Positions 28,986 through 39,422 of a stretch of DNA of 64,000 bases are shown piece after piece. The notes beneath the pieces were generated by a model. The model had not been told where the DNA came from. It did no database searches and saw only the letters and a list, made by a program, of their open reading frames with translations. Numbering within the stretch: the stretch's first letter is position 1; each line of letters opens with the position of its first letter. The DNA comes from Streptomyces nigrescens (GTDB lineage: Bacteria; Actinomycetota; Actinomycetes; Streptomycetales; Streptomycetaceae). The stretch is from NCBI GenBank assembly GCA_024349765.1, contig AP026073.1:5456001-5520000 (forward strand), given 5' to 3'. The position numbers and the translations under genes are program-made.

Positions 28986-30419
28986 ATGAGTGAGAGGGAT
29001 CGATTCACCGACGTCATCGTGATCGGCGGGGGCACCGGCGGGTACAGCACGGCGCTGCGGGCCGCTTCTCTGGGGCTGCGGGTGGTGCTGGCCGAGCGGG
29101 ATCTGATCGGCGGCACCTGTCTGCACCGCGGTTGCATCCCCAGCAAGGCGATGCTGCACGCCGCGGAGCTGGTGGACGGGATCACGGAGGCCCGGGAGCG
29201 GTGGGGCGTCAAGGCCAGTGTCGACGCGCTGGACTGGCCGTCCCTGGTGGCCACCAGGGACGGCATCGTGGCGCGCAACCACCAGGGCGTGGAGGGGCAT
29301 CTGCGGACCGCGGGGGTGCGGGTGCTGCGGGGGAGCGCCCGGCTGACCGGGCCGCGGACCGTGTTTGTCGAGGGCGCCGGGGAGTTCACGGCCGGGCGCG
29401 GCATCGTGCTCGCCACCGGGTCCCGGCCGCGGCTGCTGCCGGGACTGGCGGCGGACGGGCGGACCGTCGTGACCAGCGATGACGCGCTGTTCGCCGCGGA
29501 GCTTCCGGGGTCCGTGCTGGTGCTGGGCGGGGGCGCGATCGGTGTCGAGTACGCCTCGTTCCACCGGTCCATGGGGGCCGAGGTCACGCTCGTCGAGGCG
29601 GCCGAGCGGCTGCTGCCGTTGGAGGACGCCGACGTGGGCCGCCATCTGGCCCGCGGGCTGAAGAAGCGCGGCATCGCGGTCCGGACGGGTTCCATGGTCG
29701 TCGGCACGGAGGTGGGCGCGGACGGGGTCCGGGCGACCGTACGGACCGCCAAGGGGGAGGAGGTGGTGGTCGAGGCGGAGCGGCTGCTGGTGGCGGTGGG
29801 ACGGGCGCCGGTGACGGACGGGCTGGGGCTGGAGGCGGCCGGACTGGCCACCGACGAGCGGGGGTTCGTGGTGCCGGCGGACTGGTCGCGGCTGGAGACC
29901 GCGGTCCCGGGCATCCATGTGGTGGGTGACCTGCTGCCGCCGCCGTCCCTGGGGCTGGCCCACGCCTCCTTCGCCGAGGGGTTGTTGGTGGCCGAGACGC
30001 TGGCGGGGGTGCCGTCGCGGCCGGTGGACTACGCGACGGTGCCGCGGGTGACGTACTCCTCGCCGCAGACCGCCTCGGTCGGCCTCACGGAGGAGGAGGC
30101 GCGCGCCCGGGGACTGGCGGTCCAGGTCAACACCCTGCCGCTGACCGCCACCGCGAAGGGCATGGTGCACGGCAAGGGCGGCCTGGTGAAGGTGATCGCG
30201 GCGGCCGAGGGGGCGGCGGGTGCGGCCACCGGCGCGGTGCTGGGCGTGCATCTGGTGGGTCCGCACGTCTCGGAGATGATCGCGGAGAGCCAGCTGATCG
30301 TGGCCTGGGACGCCGAACCGTGGGATGTGGCGCAGCTCGTGCACGCCCATCCGACGCTGTCGGAGGCGGTCGGCGAGACGTTCCTGACGCTGGCGGGGCG
30401 CGGGCTGCACCAGCACTGA
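28986..30419 (+). CDS. Dihydrolipoamide dehydrogenase-like flavoprotein disulfide reductase
   Basis: A 477-residue class I pyridine nucleotide-disulfide oxidoreductase. FAD binding is at VIVIGGGTGGYSTALRAA (about residues 9-26). The redox-active pair is in GGTCLHRGCIPSK (CX4C). The NAD(P) site is VLVLGGGAIGVEYASF near 180. The partner His/Glu dyad is in HAHPTLSEAVGE near the C-terminus. All residues for lipoamide dehydrogenase chemistry are present. No acyltransferase or decarboxylase subunit is adjacent, so it may be an extra Lpd paralogue. GGAGG lies nine bases before ATG 28986. Confidence 0.88.
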   Translation: MSERDRFTDVIVIGGGTGGYSTALRAASLGLRVVLAERDLIGGTCLHRGCIPSKAMLHAAELVDGITEARERWGVKASVDALDWPSLVATRDGIVARNHQGVEGHLRTAGVRVLRGSARLTGPRTVFVEGAGEFTAGRGIVLATGSRPRLLPGLAADGRTVVTSDDALFAAELPGSVLVLGGGAIGVEYASFHRSMGAEVTLVEAAERLLPLEDADVGRHLARGLKKRGIAVRTGSMVVGTEVGADGVRATVRTAKGEEVVVEAERLLVAVGRAPVTDGLGLEAAGLATDERGFVVPADWSRLETAVPGIHVVGDLLPPPSLGLAHASFAEGLLVAETLAGVPSRPVDYATVPRVTYSSPQTASVGLTEEEARARGLAVQVNTLPLTATAKGMVHGKGGLVKVIAAAEGAAGAATGAVLGVHLVGPHVSEMIAESQLIVAWDAEPWDVAQLVHAHPTLSEAVGETFLTLAGRGLHQH

Positions 30420-30433
30420 GCGCCGGTGTCGTG

Positions 30434-30471
30434 CGCCGGGCCGCACCGTTTAATTCGGTTGCGGTCCGGCG
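30434..30471 (+). terminator. Long hairpin between lpd-like and ribosomal-protection genes
   Basis: CGCCGGGCCGCACCG (30434-30448) pairs with CGGTTGCGGTCCGGCG (30456-30471) with one bulge and one G-U pair around a TTTAATT loop. It either ends the upstream gene or attenuates transcription into the next one. Confidence 0.6.
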
Positions 30472-30524
30472 TACGGCTGTCAGCATGAGCCGGTACACAG
30501 GGATGACTGAACAGGAGCAACGGA

Positions 30525-30647
30525 ATGCGCGGATTCCTCGGAACGACTCATCGCCCCATCCGGACGACTGTCTTCGAGGACGCCTCCTTCCATGCACCTT
30601 TCGCACACCCTGAACATCGGGATTCTCGCCCACGTCGACGCGGGTAA
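30525..30647 (+). CDS. 40-codon leader ORF overlapping the OtrA-like start
   Basis: ATG 30525 follows AGGAG with good spacing and opens a 40-codon frame (MRGFLGTTHRPIRTTVFEDA at its start) that ends TAA at 30647. It runs past the downstream start at 30592 in a different frame. Leader peptides with their own ribosome sites precede some tetracycline-resistance ribosomal protection genes, so a translational or transcriptional attenuation role is plausible. The GTPase start itself has only GAGG 12 bases upstream. Confidence 0.45.
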   Translation: MRGFLGTTHRPIRTTVFEDASFHAPFAHPEHRDSRPRRRG

Positions 30648-32520
30648 GACCAGCCTCACCGAGCGGCTGCTGTTCGACACCGGCGTCATCGACCGGCTCG
30701 GCAGTGTGGACGCCGGTGACACCCGGACCGACACCGGCGAGCTGGAGCGGCAGCGCGGCATCACGATCCGCTCGGCGGTCGCCTCCTTCACCGTCGGCGA
30801 TGTCCAGGTCAATCTGATCGACACGCCCGGCCACTCGGACTTCATCGCCGAGGTCGAGCGGGCCCTCGGCGTGCTCGACGGCGCCGTGCTGCTGCTGTCC
30901 GCGGTGGAGGGCGTCCAGGCCAGGACCCGGGTGCTGATGCGGACGCTGCGACGGCTGCGCCTGCCCACCCTGCTCTTCGTCAACAAGATCGACCGGCGGG
31001 GCGCCCGCGGGGAGGAGCTGGTGGCCGACATCCGCCGGCTGCTGACCCCGGCCGTGGTGCCCCTGACGTCCGTGACCGGGCTCGGCACCGCGCGGGCCCG
31101 CGCGGTGCCGTACGCGCTGGCGGATCCCAAGGTGCGCGAGCGGATCGCGGAATCCGTGGCGGAGGTGGACGAGTCGGTGCTGGCCCGGCTCGTCGACGGG
31201 ACGCCGCCGGACGCGGAGCAGATGCGGGCGGCGCTGTCCGCCCGGACGGCCGACGGTTCGCTGCATCCGCTGTTCTTCGGTTCGGCGCTCGGCGGGCAGG
31301 GCGTCCGGGCGCTGGTCGACGGCGTGGTCCGGCTGATCCCGCCGGCTCCGGTGGCGCCGGGCGGTCCGCCGCGCGGCACGGTCTTCGCGGTGCACCAGCC
31401 GCCGCAGGGCGAGCGGACCGCGTACCTCCGGCTGTTCGCGGGCGAGCTGCGGGCCCGGCAGCGGATCGAGCTGCACCGCGCCGGCGGCGGGCCGCTCACC
31501 GGGCGGATCACCGCGCTCGACGTCGTCGGGCGGCCGCCCGGGGACGACGGGCCGCTGACCGCCGGCAACATCGCGGTGGTCCGCGGGCTGCCCGGCGTCC
31601 GGACCGGCGACCGGCTGGGCCCGCCCGGCGACACCCCGGACGGCCCCGCCCACTTCCCCTCCCCCACCCTGGAATCCGTGGTGCACGCCCGTGATCCGGA
31701 ACGTGCCGGGGCCCTGCGTGCCGCGCTGCTGGCGCTGGCCGACCAGGACCCGCTGCTGGCGGTCCGCCCGGCGCCGGACGGCGCGACGTCGGTGCTGCTG
31801 CACGGCGAGGTGCAGAAGGAGGTGCTGGCGGCGACGCTGCGTCAGGAGTACGGCATCGAGGCGGTCTTCGCGCCGAGCCGGGTGGTGTGCGTGGAACGGC
31901 CCCGCGGGGTCGGCGAGGCGCTGGCGGAGATCGCCCGGCGCGGGCACACCGGGCCGTGGGCCACGGTCGGGCTGCGGGTCGAGCCGGGCGCCCGCGGCTC
32001 CGGCCCGGTCTTCACCTACGAGACCGAACTGGGCGCCCTGCCGCACGGCTTCCACCAGGCCGTCGAGGAGACCGTGCTGGCCACCCTGCGCAGCGGTCCG
32101 CGCGGGCTGGCGGTGACGGACTGCCGGGTCGTGCTGACCCGGTCCGGGTTCATCGGTCCGCTGAGCACGGCCGGGGACTTCCGGGCGGTCACCCCGGGCG
32201 TCCTGCTACGGGCGCTCGACCGGGCCGGTACCCGGGTCTACGAGCCGTACCACGCCTTCGAGGCGGAGGTTCCGGTGGACGCCCTGGCGCCGGTGACCGC
32301 CCGGCTCGCGGCGTTCGGCGCGGAGCTGGAGGGGACCACCGGCGGCCGGCGGTCCTGGCTGATCAGCGGGGCTCTCGCGGCGCGTCATGTACCGGATGTG
32401 CAGCGGGAGTTGCCGGGGCTGACGCACGGCGAGGGAGTGTGGACGTCCAGCCCGTCGGGGGACCGTCCGCTGCGCTCCGGCGTCCCGGAGGCGGGGGGTC
32501 AGCGCTCCGTCAGGACGTAG
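30592..32520 (+). CDS. OtrA/TetM-like ribosomal protection GTPase
   Basis: A 642-residue translational GTPase of the EF-G-related tetracycline-resistance class, closest by eye to Streptomyces OtrA. G1 is NIGILAHVDAGKTSLTERLL (residues 8-27), the G2 region is ERQRGITIRSA, G3 DTPGHSDF near 77, and G4 FVNKID near 130. C-terminal domain IV/V segments (VCVERPRGVGEAL, LTRSGFIGPLS) are intact. The protein would bind the ribosome and dislodge tetracycline. It may serve self-protection or be a housekeeping paralogue, since no tetracycline biosynthesis genes are present. Its 3' end overlaps the convergent FHA gene by 22 bp. Confidence 0.9.
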   Translation: MHLSHTLNIGILAHVDAGKTSLTERLLFDTGVIDRLGSVDAGDTRTDTGELERQRGITIRSAVASFTVGDVQVNLIDTPGHSDFIAEVERALGVLDGAVLLLSAVEGVQARTRVLMRTLRRLRLPTLLFVNKIDRRGARGEELVADIRRLLTPAVVPLTSVTGLGTARARAVPYALADPKVRERIAESVAEVDESVLARLVDGTPPDAEQMRAALSARTADGSLHPLFFGSALGGQGVRALVDGVVRLIPPAPVAPGGPPRGTVFAVHQPPQGERTAYLRLFAGELRARQRIELHRAGGGPLTGRITALDVVGRPPGDDGPLTAGNIAVVRGLPGVRTGDRLGPPGDTPDGPAHFPSPTLESVVHARDPERAGALRAALLALADQDPLLAVRPAPDGATSVLLHGEVQKEVLAATLRQEYGIEAVFAPSRVVCVERPRGVGEALAEIARRGHTGPWATVGLRVEPGARGSGPVFTYETELGALPHGFHQAVEETVLATLRSGPRGLAVTDCRVVLTRSGFIGPLSTAGDFRAVTPGVLLRALDRAGTRVYEPYHAFEAEVPVDALAPVTARLAAFGAELEGTTGGRRSWLISGALAARHVPDVQRELPGLTHGEGVWTSSPSGDRPLRSGVPEAGGQRSVRT

Positions 32521-33044
32521 TCCACGTGGCCGAAGGTGATGTGGTCGCCGGGGCCGACCGGGACCTCGCCGACCACCCGGCGGCCGTTGACGCAGGTGCC
32601 GTTGGTGGAGCCGAGGTCGCGCAGCAGCCAGCCCTTGCCGGCGCTGCGCAGCTCGGCGTGGGCGCGGGAGACCGTCTCGTGGTTGAGCCGCAGGCCGACG
32701 CCCGGTGCCCGCCCTATGACCAGCGGGAGGGGGCTCGGTTCGGGCAGCAGCAGCTTGGGCAGCCGCTCCATCCGCCAGGCCCGGCGCACCCGGAGGTGGA
32801 ACGCCGAGACCCGGCCGACCATCCGCAGCAGGGTGCCCTGGACCTTGCCCCGGCTCGCCAAGTCGGCGGTGAGCAGGTCGAGTTCGGCGTTCTCCTGGGC
32901 GGTGAGCACGAGTTCCAGCCGCCGCAGGAAGGTGTCCTGGGACAGCCGCCCCTGCGCCGCGCCGTCCCGCAGCAGGTCAAGGGCGCGTTCCCGGTCGGCG
33001 TCCGACGGCCGCGCCGGACGCGCGGGGAACTCCAGCGAAGTCAT
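32499..33044 (-). CDS. DUF1707-FHA protein
   Basis: A 181-residue cytoplasmic protein. An N-terminal DUF1707 segment (RPSDADRERALDLLRDGAAQ, residues 12-31; LSQDTFLRRLELVLTA) is joined to a forkhead-associated domain at about 105-180. The phosphothreonine-binding residues are G111-R112, S126, R127, H129 and N148-G149/N153-G154. It probably reads Ser/Thr kinase phosphorylation, though no kinase is nearby. DUF1707 is common in actinobacterial membrane and cell-envelope proteins, but no transmembrane helix is seen here. Confidence 0.88.
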   Translation of the reverse strand: MTSLEFPARPARPSDADRERALDLLRDGAAQGRLSQDTFLRRLELVLTAQENAELDLLTADLASRGKVQGTLLRMVGRVSAFHLRVRRAWRMERLPKLLLPEPSPLPLVIGRAPGVGLRLNHETVSRAHAELRSAGKGWLLRDLGSTNGTCVNGRRVVGEVPVGPGDHITFGHVDYVLTER

Positions 33045-33255
33045 GCCGTGATTGTCGGGCTCCCGCGAGCCGCTGTCCAGGCGAGGCCGGTGCGCGGCTC
33101 CGGGCGGCTCCGGGCGGTGCCGGACGGCCCGTCATCTCGCCGGAACGGACGCGCGCATTGGCGCGATGTCGGCCCGTGCCGCCACGTCGGGCTGTCGGGC
33201 GGCGCGCCGGCGTGCTTGGGTCGTCCGGACCGGGTGCGAACGAAGGAGGACGGCC

Positions 33256-35040
33256 GTGCTGTTCGAGGTGTGGGCGCCGCGCGCCGGCCGGGTGGCTCTC
33301 CGGTGGGCGGGCGACCGGGCTACGGAACCGGAGATTCCGATGGAGCCGGACGACGCCCGCGCGGGCTGGTGGCGTACCGACGCGCCGGCCCGCGACGGCG
33401 ACCGCTACGCGTTCCGGCTCGACGACGGGCCACCGCTGCCCGATCCGCGGGCCGCCCGGCTGCCGGAGGGCCCCGGCGGCCCGGCCGCGGTCGTCGAGCA
33501 CGACCGGTTCGGATGGCGCCACCCGTGGTCCGGCCGCCCGCTGCCCGGCGCGGTCCTGTACGAGCTGCACATCGGGACGTACACCCCGGAGGGCACCTTC
33601 GACGCCGCCGCCGCGCGCCTGCGGCACCTGGCCGACCTGGGCATCACCCACATCGAGCTGATGCCGGTCTGCCCCTTCCCGGGCACCCACGGGTGGGGTT
33701 ACGACGGGGTCGCGCCCTGGGCGGTGCACGAGCCGTACGGCGGGCCCGAGGGGCTGAAGCGGTTCGTGGACGCGGCGCACGGTCAGGGCCTGGGCGTGGT
33801 CCTCGACGTCGTGCACAACCACCTCGGACCGTCCGGCAACCATCTCCCGGAATTCGGCCCGTACTTCACCGACACCCACCACACGCCGTGGGGCGCGGCG
33901 GTCAACCTCGACGCGCCCGGTTCCGACGAGGTGCGCGCCTACTTCCTGGGGAGCGCGCTGTCCTGGCTGCGCGACTACCGGCTCGACGGGCTGCGGCTGG
34001 ACGCCGTGCACGCGCTGCACGACGACCGGACCCCGCACTTCCTGGCCCAGCTCTCCGCCGCCGTGGACGCGCTGGCCGGCCGGCTGCGCCGCCCGCTGTT
34101 CCTGATCGCCGAGTCGGATCTGAACGATCCGCGGACGACCGCGCCGCGCCACAGCGGCGGCCAGGGCCTGCACGCCCAGTGGAACGACGACTTCCACCAC
34201 GCCCTGCACACCGCGCTCACCGGTGAGTCCCAGGGCTACTACGCGGACTTCGCGCGGGCCCCGCTCGCCGCCCTCGCCAAGACCCTGACCGGCGGCTTCT
34301 TCCACGACGGTACGTACTCCAGCTTCCGCGGCCGGCCGCACGGCGCACCGCTGGACCTGCGGGAGACCCCGGCGTACCGGCTGCTGGCCTACGCCCAGAC
34401 ACACGACCAGATCGGCAACCGGGCGCTCGGCGACCGGCTCGCCGCCGCCCTCTCCCCCGGCCTGCTGGCCTGCGCCGGCGCGCTGGTGCTGTGCGCGCCG
34501 TTCACCCCGATGCTGTTCATGGGCGAGGAGTGGGGGGCGCGCACGCCCTGGCAGTACTTCACCGACCACACCGATCCCGAGCTGGCGGAGGCGGTACGGG
34601 CCGGCCGGCGGCGGGAGTTCGCCGAGCACGCCTGGGCGGGCGACAGCGCCGAGTGGCCGGACCCGCAGGATCCGGCCACCCGCGACCGCTGCGTGCTGGA
34701 CTGGTCCGAGCCGGCCGTGGCCCCGCACTCCGGGCTGCTGGCCTGGTACCGCACGCTGCTGACGCTCCGCCGCGAACTGCCCGCGCTGACCGACCCGGAC
34801 CCCCGGCACACCTCGGTCCGCTTCGACGAGGAGGCGCGCTGGCTGCTGCTGTGCCGCGGCCCGCTGCGGGTGGCGGTCAACCTCTCGCCGGAGGCGACGG
34901 CCGCGGTGCCGCTGCCGCGGGGGGACGGCGGCCGACGGCCGGCGTTGGAGGCCCTGGCGGGCTGGCCGGCGGCCCGGCTGCCGGGGGCGGACGGCGTCCT
35001 GCGCCTGCCCCCGGAGTCGGTGGTGGTCCTGGGTCCGTGA
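33256..35040 (+). CDS. treZ: Malto-oligosyltrehalose trehalohydrolase TreZ
   Basis: A 594-residue GH13 enzyme that cuts trehalose off maltooligosyltrehalose made by TreY. An N-terminal CBM48-like fold (MLFEVWAPRAGRVALRW) is followed by LYELHIGTYTPEGTFDAA, HIELMPVCPFPGTHGWGYDG, DVVHNHLG near 185, GLRLDAVHAL near 245 (nucleophile), LIAESDLND near 283 (acid/base) and THDQIGNR near 382. GTG 33256 has GGAGGA eight bases upstream. With GlgX at 21620 and TreY at 25180 it completes the TreYZ trehalose route. Confidence 0.95.
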   Translation: MLFEVWAPRAGRVALRWAGDRATEPEIPMEPDDARAGWWRTDAPARDGDRYAFRLDDGPPLPDPRAARLPEGPGGPAAVVEHDRFGWRHPWSGRPLPGAVLYELHIGTYTPEGTFDAAAARLRHLADLGITHIELMPVCPFPGTHGWGYDGVAPWAVHEPYGGPEGLKRFVDAAHGQGLGVVLDVVHNHLGPSGNHLPEFGPYFTDTHHTPWGAAVNLDAPGSDEVRAYFLGSALSWLRDYRLDGLRLDAVHALHDDRTPHFLAQLSAAVDALAGRLRRPLFLIAESDLNDPRTTAPRHSGGQGLHAQWNDDFHHALHTALTGESQGYYADFARAPLAALAKTLTGGFFHDGTYSSFRGRPHGAPLDLRETPAYRLLAYAQTHDQIGNRALGDRLAAALSPGLLACAGALVLCAPFTPMLFMGEEWGARTPWQYFTDHTDPELAEAVRAGRRREFAEHAWAGDSAEWPDPQDPATRDRCVLDWSEPAVAPHSGLLAWYRTLLTLRRELPALTDPDPRHTSVRFDEEARWLLLCRGPLRVAVNLSPEATAAVPLPRGDGGRRPALEALAGWPAARLPGADGVLRLPPESVVVLGP

Positions 35041-35046
35041 GCCGGC

Positions 35047-36540
35047 TCAGGCGGGGCTGCCGGCGGCCGCCGGCGCGTCCGGGCCGGCGGCGGCATCGGG
35101 GGTGCCCTCCAGTTCCCGTTCGCTGGCGGCCACCGCGGCCTGCTCCGCCGCCAGGTCGAGGTTGCGGTTGAGGAGGTGGTAGAGGCCGCCGCCGACCAGC
35201 AGGCCGGGGACGAAGGACAGGTCGGCGCCGCCGAGGGCCTCGGTGACCGGGCCGGTGTAGAAGGACGTGGCGAAGAAGGGGATCATCGCGACGAAGCCGG
35301 CGGCGTAGGCGAGGATGCCGCGCCAGGCCCAGCGGCCGTAGAGACCGGCCGGGTCGAAGATCGCGGTGACGGCGTAGTGGCCGCGCCGGACCCAGTAGAA
35401 GTCGACGAGGTTGACCGCGGTCCAGGGGATGAGGAAGTAGAGCATCATCAGCACGAAGGTGTTGAAGCTCTCCAGGTAGTCCTCCGGGAGCAGCATCGCC
35501 ACGGCGAAGATGATCAGCCCGATGGTGACGATGCCGGCGATGCGGACGCGGACGGTCGGCTTTACCGTGCGGAAGGCGTCCACCGCGCTGGTGGTGGTGA
35601 GCATCGCGCCGTACGCGTTGACCGCCATGATGCCGATCAGGGCGACGGAGGAGACGACGACCGCGAAGGTGCCGAAGCCGGGGAGGATGGCGTTGCCGAC
35701 CTGGCGGAGGGCGCTGATCGCGTCCGGGTGCGGCAGTGCGGAGGCGAGCAGCGCGCCGAGTGACATCAGCCAGGCGGCCGAACCTCCGGCGCCGGCGTAG
35801 GTCCACCAGATCACCTTGCGGGCGGAGACGTCCCGGGGCAGGTAGCGGGAGTAGTCCGAGACGTAGACGGCGTAGCTGATCTGGTAGCCGGCCGCGGCGG
35901 AGAAGACCACCAGGAAGGAGGTCCAGGAGCCGTGTGCGGCGCCGGCGGCGGTGTGCGGGTGGAGCTGGACCAGCGCGCCGACGGTCAACACGCCGAAGAC
36001 CGCGATCAGCACGTAGGTCAGCCAGCGCTGGACCAGGTGCAGCAGGTCGTGGCCGACCACCGCGAGGACGATGGCGACGCCGATGATCAGGACGTACCAG
36101 AGGGTGGTGCCGCCGGGGAAGACGGTGCGCAGGCCCTGGGCGGCCAGGACGACGTTGAAGACGTTGAAGCCGACGTAGACGAAGACCACCGCGGCGAACG
36201 GGACGATCGCGCCCCGGATGCCGAACTGGGCCCGCGACTGGATCATCTGCGGCAGGCCCATCCGGGGGCCCTGGTTGGCGTGGAAGGCCATGAAGAAGGT
36301 GCCGAAGCAGGCGCCGAGGACGACCGCGGCGACGGAGGCGGCCAGGCTCAGGCCGAGCGACGGGCCGAGGAAGCCGGTGACCATGGTGGTGAGCACGAAG
36401 TTGCCGGTGAACCAGAAGGGGCCCTGGTGCCAGACCTTCCCGTGCCGCTCCCGGACCGGGACGTAGTCGATGGAGCGGACCTCGATCATGCCGGAGCCGC
36501 GCCCCTGACTCGTGCGGTCCATGGGGGCCGTGGGATCCAT
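35047..36540 (-). CDS. NCS1-family nucleobase/allantoin permease
   Basis: A 497-residue, about 12-segment purine-cytosine permease. Characteristic stretches include GPFWFTGNFVLTTMVTGFLGPSLGLSL, GTFFMAFHANQGPRMGLPQMIQSRAQFG and FNVFNVVLAAQGL. The family imports cytosine, purines, allantoin or hydantoins with H+ or Na+. ATG 36540 has AGGAGAG upstream. It diverges from the PucR regulator at 36695, a pairing that suggests purine or hydantoin uptake under PucR control. No catabolic genes are adjacent. Confidence 0.88.
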   Translation of the reverse strand: MDPTAPMDRTSQGRGSGMIEVRSIDYVPVRERHGKVWHQGPFWFTGNFVLTTMVTGFLGPSLGLSLAASVAAVVLGACFGTFFMAFHANQGPRMGLPQMIQSRAQFGIRGAIVPFAAVVFVYVGFNVFNVVLAAQGLRTVFPGGTTLWYVLIIGVAIVLAVVGHDLLHLVQRWLTYVLIAVFGVLTVGALVQLHPHTAAGAAHGSWTSFLVVFSAAAGYQISYAVYVSDYSRYLPRDVSARKVIWWTYAGAGGSAAWLMSLGALLASALPHPDAISALRQVGNAILPGFGTFAVVVSSVALIGIMAVNAYGAMLTTTSAVDAFRTVKPTVRVRIAGIVTIGLIIFAVAMLLPEDYLESFNTFVLMMLYFLIPWTAVNLVDFYWVRRGHYAVTAIFDPAGLYGRWAWRGILAYAAGFVAMIPFFATSFYTGPVTEALGGADLSFVPGLLVGGGLYHLLNRNLDLAAEQAAVAASERELEGTPDAAAGPDAPAAAGSPA

Positions 36541-36694
36541 GGGTCTCTCCTGGGGGCGTGGTCGACGACGGGTCTCCGCGGGCCACCGGCGATAGTTGCC
36601 CGATACAGCGATTCCGCGGTGGTGCGAACCTAGGCGCCCCGCCGCCGGGACTCGATCGCCCGATCGTCCATCCCATGGATATGTGGTGGACACT

Positions 36695-38398
36695 ATGTCT
36701 ATGCCGCTGCACCTCTCGGACCTGCTGACCCGGCCCGACCTGCGTCTCTCGGTCACCTACGACGTGCCGCCGCACCTGCTGGCCCGCCCGATCGAGGCCG
36801 CGACCGTCTCGGACCTGCTGTCGCCCGGCAAGTGGCTGCAGGGCGGCGAACTGCTGATGACCATCGGCCTGCTGCTGCCCATGGAGCCGGCCGCCTGCCG
36901 GGCGTACATCCGTGATGTCGCCGAGGGCGGGGCGGCCTGCCTGGCGCTCGGGCTGGGCCAGGGCCTGCCGTACCAGGAGGCGCCGGAGCCGCTGGTGACC
37001 GCGGCCGAGGAGGCCGGGCTGCCGCTGCTGACGGTGCCGGACGAGGTGCCGTTCATCGCGGTCACCAAGGCGGTCTTCGACGCCCGCGCCACCGAGCAGC
37101 GCGACGCGCTGCACCGGGCGTTCGCCACCCAGCGGCGGCTGACCGCGGCCGCGGCCGGCGACGGGCTGCGGCCGATGCTGGAGGAGTGGACGGCCGCCAC
37201 CGGCGTGGGCGCCGCGGTGCTCGATCCGCTCGGGCGGCTGCTGGCGGCCGGCGAGCGGGAGCCGCGCACGCCCCTGGCCCAGGCCCGCGATCTGCTCGAC
37301 CGGGTCGCCGCGCGCGGGCTGCGCGGCAGCGCGTCCAGTACGGCCGGCGGGCAGCAGCTGGAGGTGCAGCCGCTGGGCGCGCGGCGGCTGCGCGGTCTGC
37401 TGCTGCTCACCGGCCGCCCGGACGACGCCGCCCGGTCGGTGGTCCCCGGTCTGGTCTCGCTGCTCTCGCTGGAGCTGGAGCGCCGCCACCTGCGCGACGA
37501 GCCGGAGCGCCGGCGCCGGTCGGCGCTGCTGTCGGAACTGCTGGCCGAGGAGCATCCGGCACCCGGCCGGGCCCGGGACATGCTGCACTCGGTGGGACTG
37601 ACGACCGAGCGGGTGCGCGGTGTGGTGGTGGAGGCGGGCAGCGGGGGCGACGCGCGCAAGCGGGCGGCGGGGGCCGGTTCCGGCACGGCGGCCCCCGAGA
37701 CCTCCGACGGGTCGGCCGCCGAGTCCGCCGCCCAGGAGATGGCCGCCGATCTCGCCCTGGCGATGCCCGGCGGACTGGTCCGGGTGGTGGGCGGCGCCGC
37801 CGACGGCACCCCGGCCGGCGCACCGGACCGCGCACCGGGCGGGCCGGCCGGCCCCTTCGTCGAGGCGGTGGTCGGCGAGGACCTCGACATCCGGGACGTA
37901 CTGGCCCGCTTCGCCCCGCACCGGCCGGCCGGCATCGGCCCGGTCACCGCGCCGGAGGCGGTGCGGGTCTCGCTGCGGCAGGCGGCCGGTCTGCTGGCCG
38001 TCAGCCGGGCGTCGGGCGAGCCGGCCGAGGCCCGGCAGAGCCAGGCCAGCCGGCTGCTGCTCGACCTCGGCGACCGCCGCACGCTGCAGGGCTACGCCGA
38101 CACCGTGCTCGGCCCGCTCGACCTCGCGGACAACGGCGAGGAGCTGATCGCCACCCTGGCGGCCTGGCTGGAGACCGGCGGCGTCTGGGACGCCACCAGC
38201 CGCCGGCTCGGCGTGCACCGGCACACCGTGCGCAACCGCCTCGACAAGGCCATGGATCTGACGGGGCGTCGGCTGGACGACCCGGACGACCGCTTCGACC
38301 TGTGGCTGGCCACCCGCATCCGCCGCGGCGGCACGCCCTCCCCCGGGGCCGCCGGCCGGACCGCCGCCGCACCGCCCCCGGCACGCCCGGACCGGTGA
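36695..38398 (+). CDS. PucR-family transcriptional regulator
   Basis: A 567-residue regulator. An N-terminal PucR sensing domain (residues about 5-125, LLSPGKWLQGGELLMTIG) leads to a GGDEF-like/CdaR middle region and a C-terminal HTH_30 motif WDATSRRLGVHRHTVRNRLDKAM near 500 (key residues HRHTVRNRL). PucR proteins respond to purine-catabolism metabolites. It shares a 154-bp divergent promoter region with the NCS1 permease and probably regulates it. ATG 36695 is followed by a second ATG at 36701; the frame is open upstream without a conserved start. Confidence 0.9.
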   Translation: MSMPLHLSDLLTRPDLRLSVTYDVPPHLLARPIEAATVSDLLSPGKWLQGGELLMTIGLLLPMEPAACRAYIRDVAEGGAACLALGLGQGLPYQEAPEPLVTAAEEAGLPLLTVPDEVPFIAVTKAVFDARATEQRDALHRAFATQRRLTAAAAGDGLRPMLEEWTAATGVGAAVLDPLGRLLAAGEREPRTPLAQARDLLDRVAARGLRGSASSTAGGQQLEVQPLGARRLRGLLLLTGRPDDAARSVVPGLVSLLSLELERRHLRDEPERRRRSALLSELLAEEHPAPGRARDMLHSVGLTTERVRGVVVEAGSGGDARKRAAGAGSGTAAPETSDGSAAESAAQEMAADLALAMPGGLVRVVGGAADGTPAGAPDRAPGGPAGPFVEAVVGEDLDIRDVLARFAPHRPAGIGPVTAPEAVRVSLRQAAGLLAVSRASGEPAEARQSQASRLLLDLGDRRTLQGYADTVLGPLDLADNGEELIATLAAWLETGGVWDATSRRLGVHRHTVRNRLDKAMDLTGRRLDDPDDRFDLWLATRIRRGGTPSPGAAGRTAAAPPPARPDR

Positions 38399-38459
38399 CA
38401 CACCGCCCGTCCCCCGGCCCGCCCTTCACTCTCCCTGGCGCACCGTCTTTACTGCGAGG

Positions 38460-39418
<959 letters not shown>

Positions 39419-39422
<4 letters not shown>

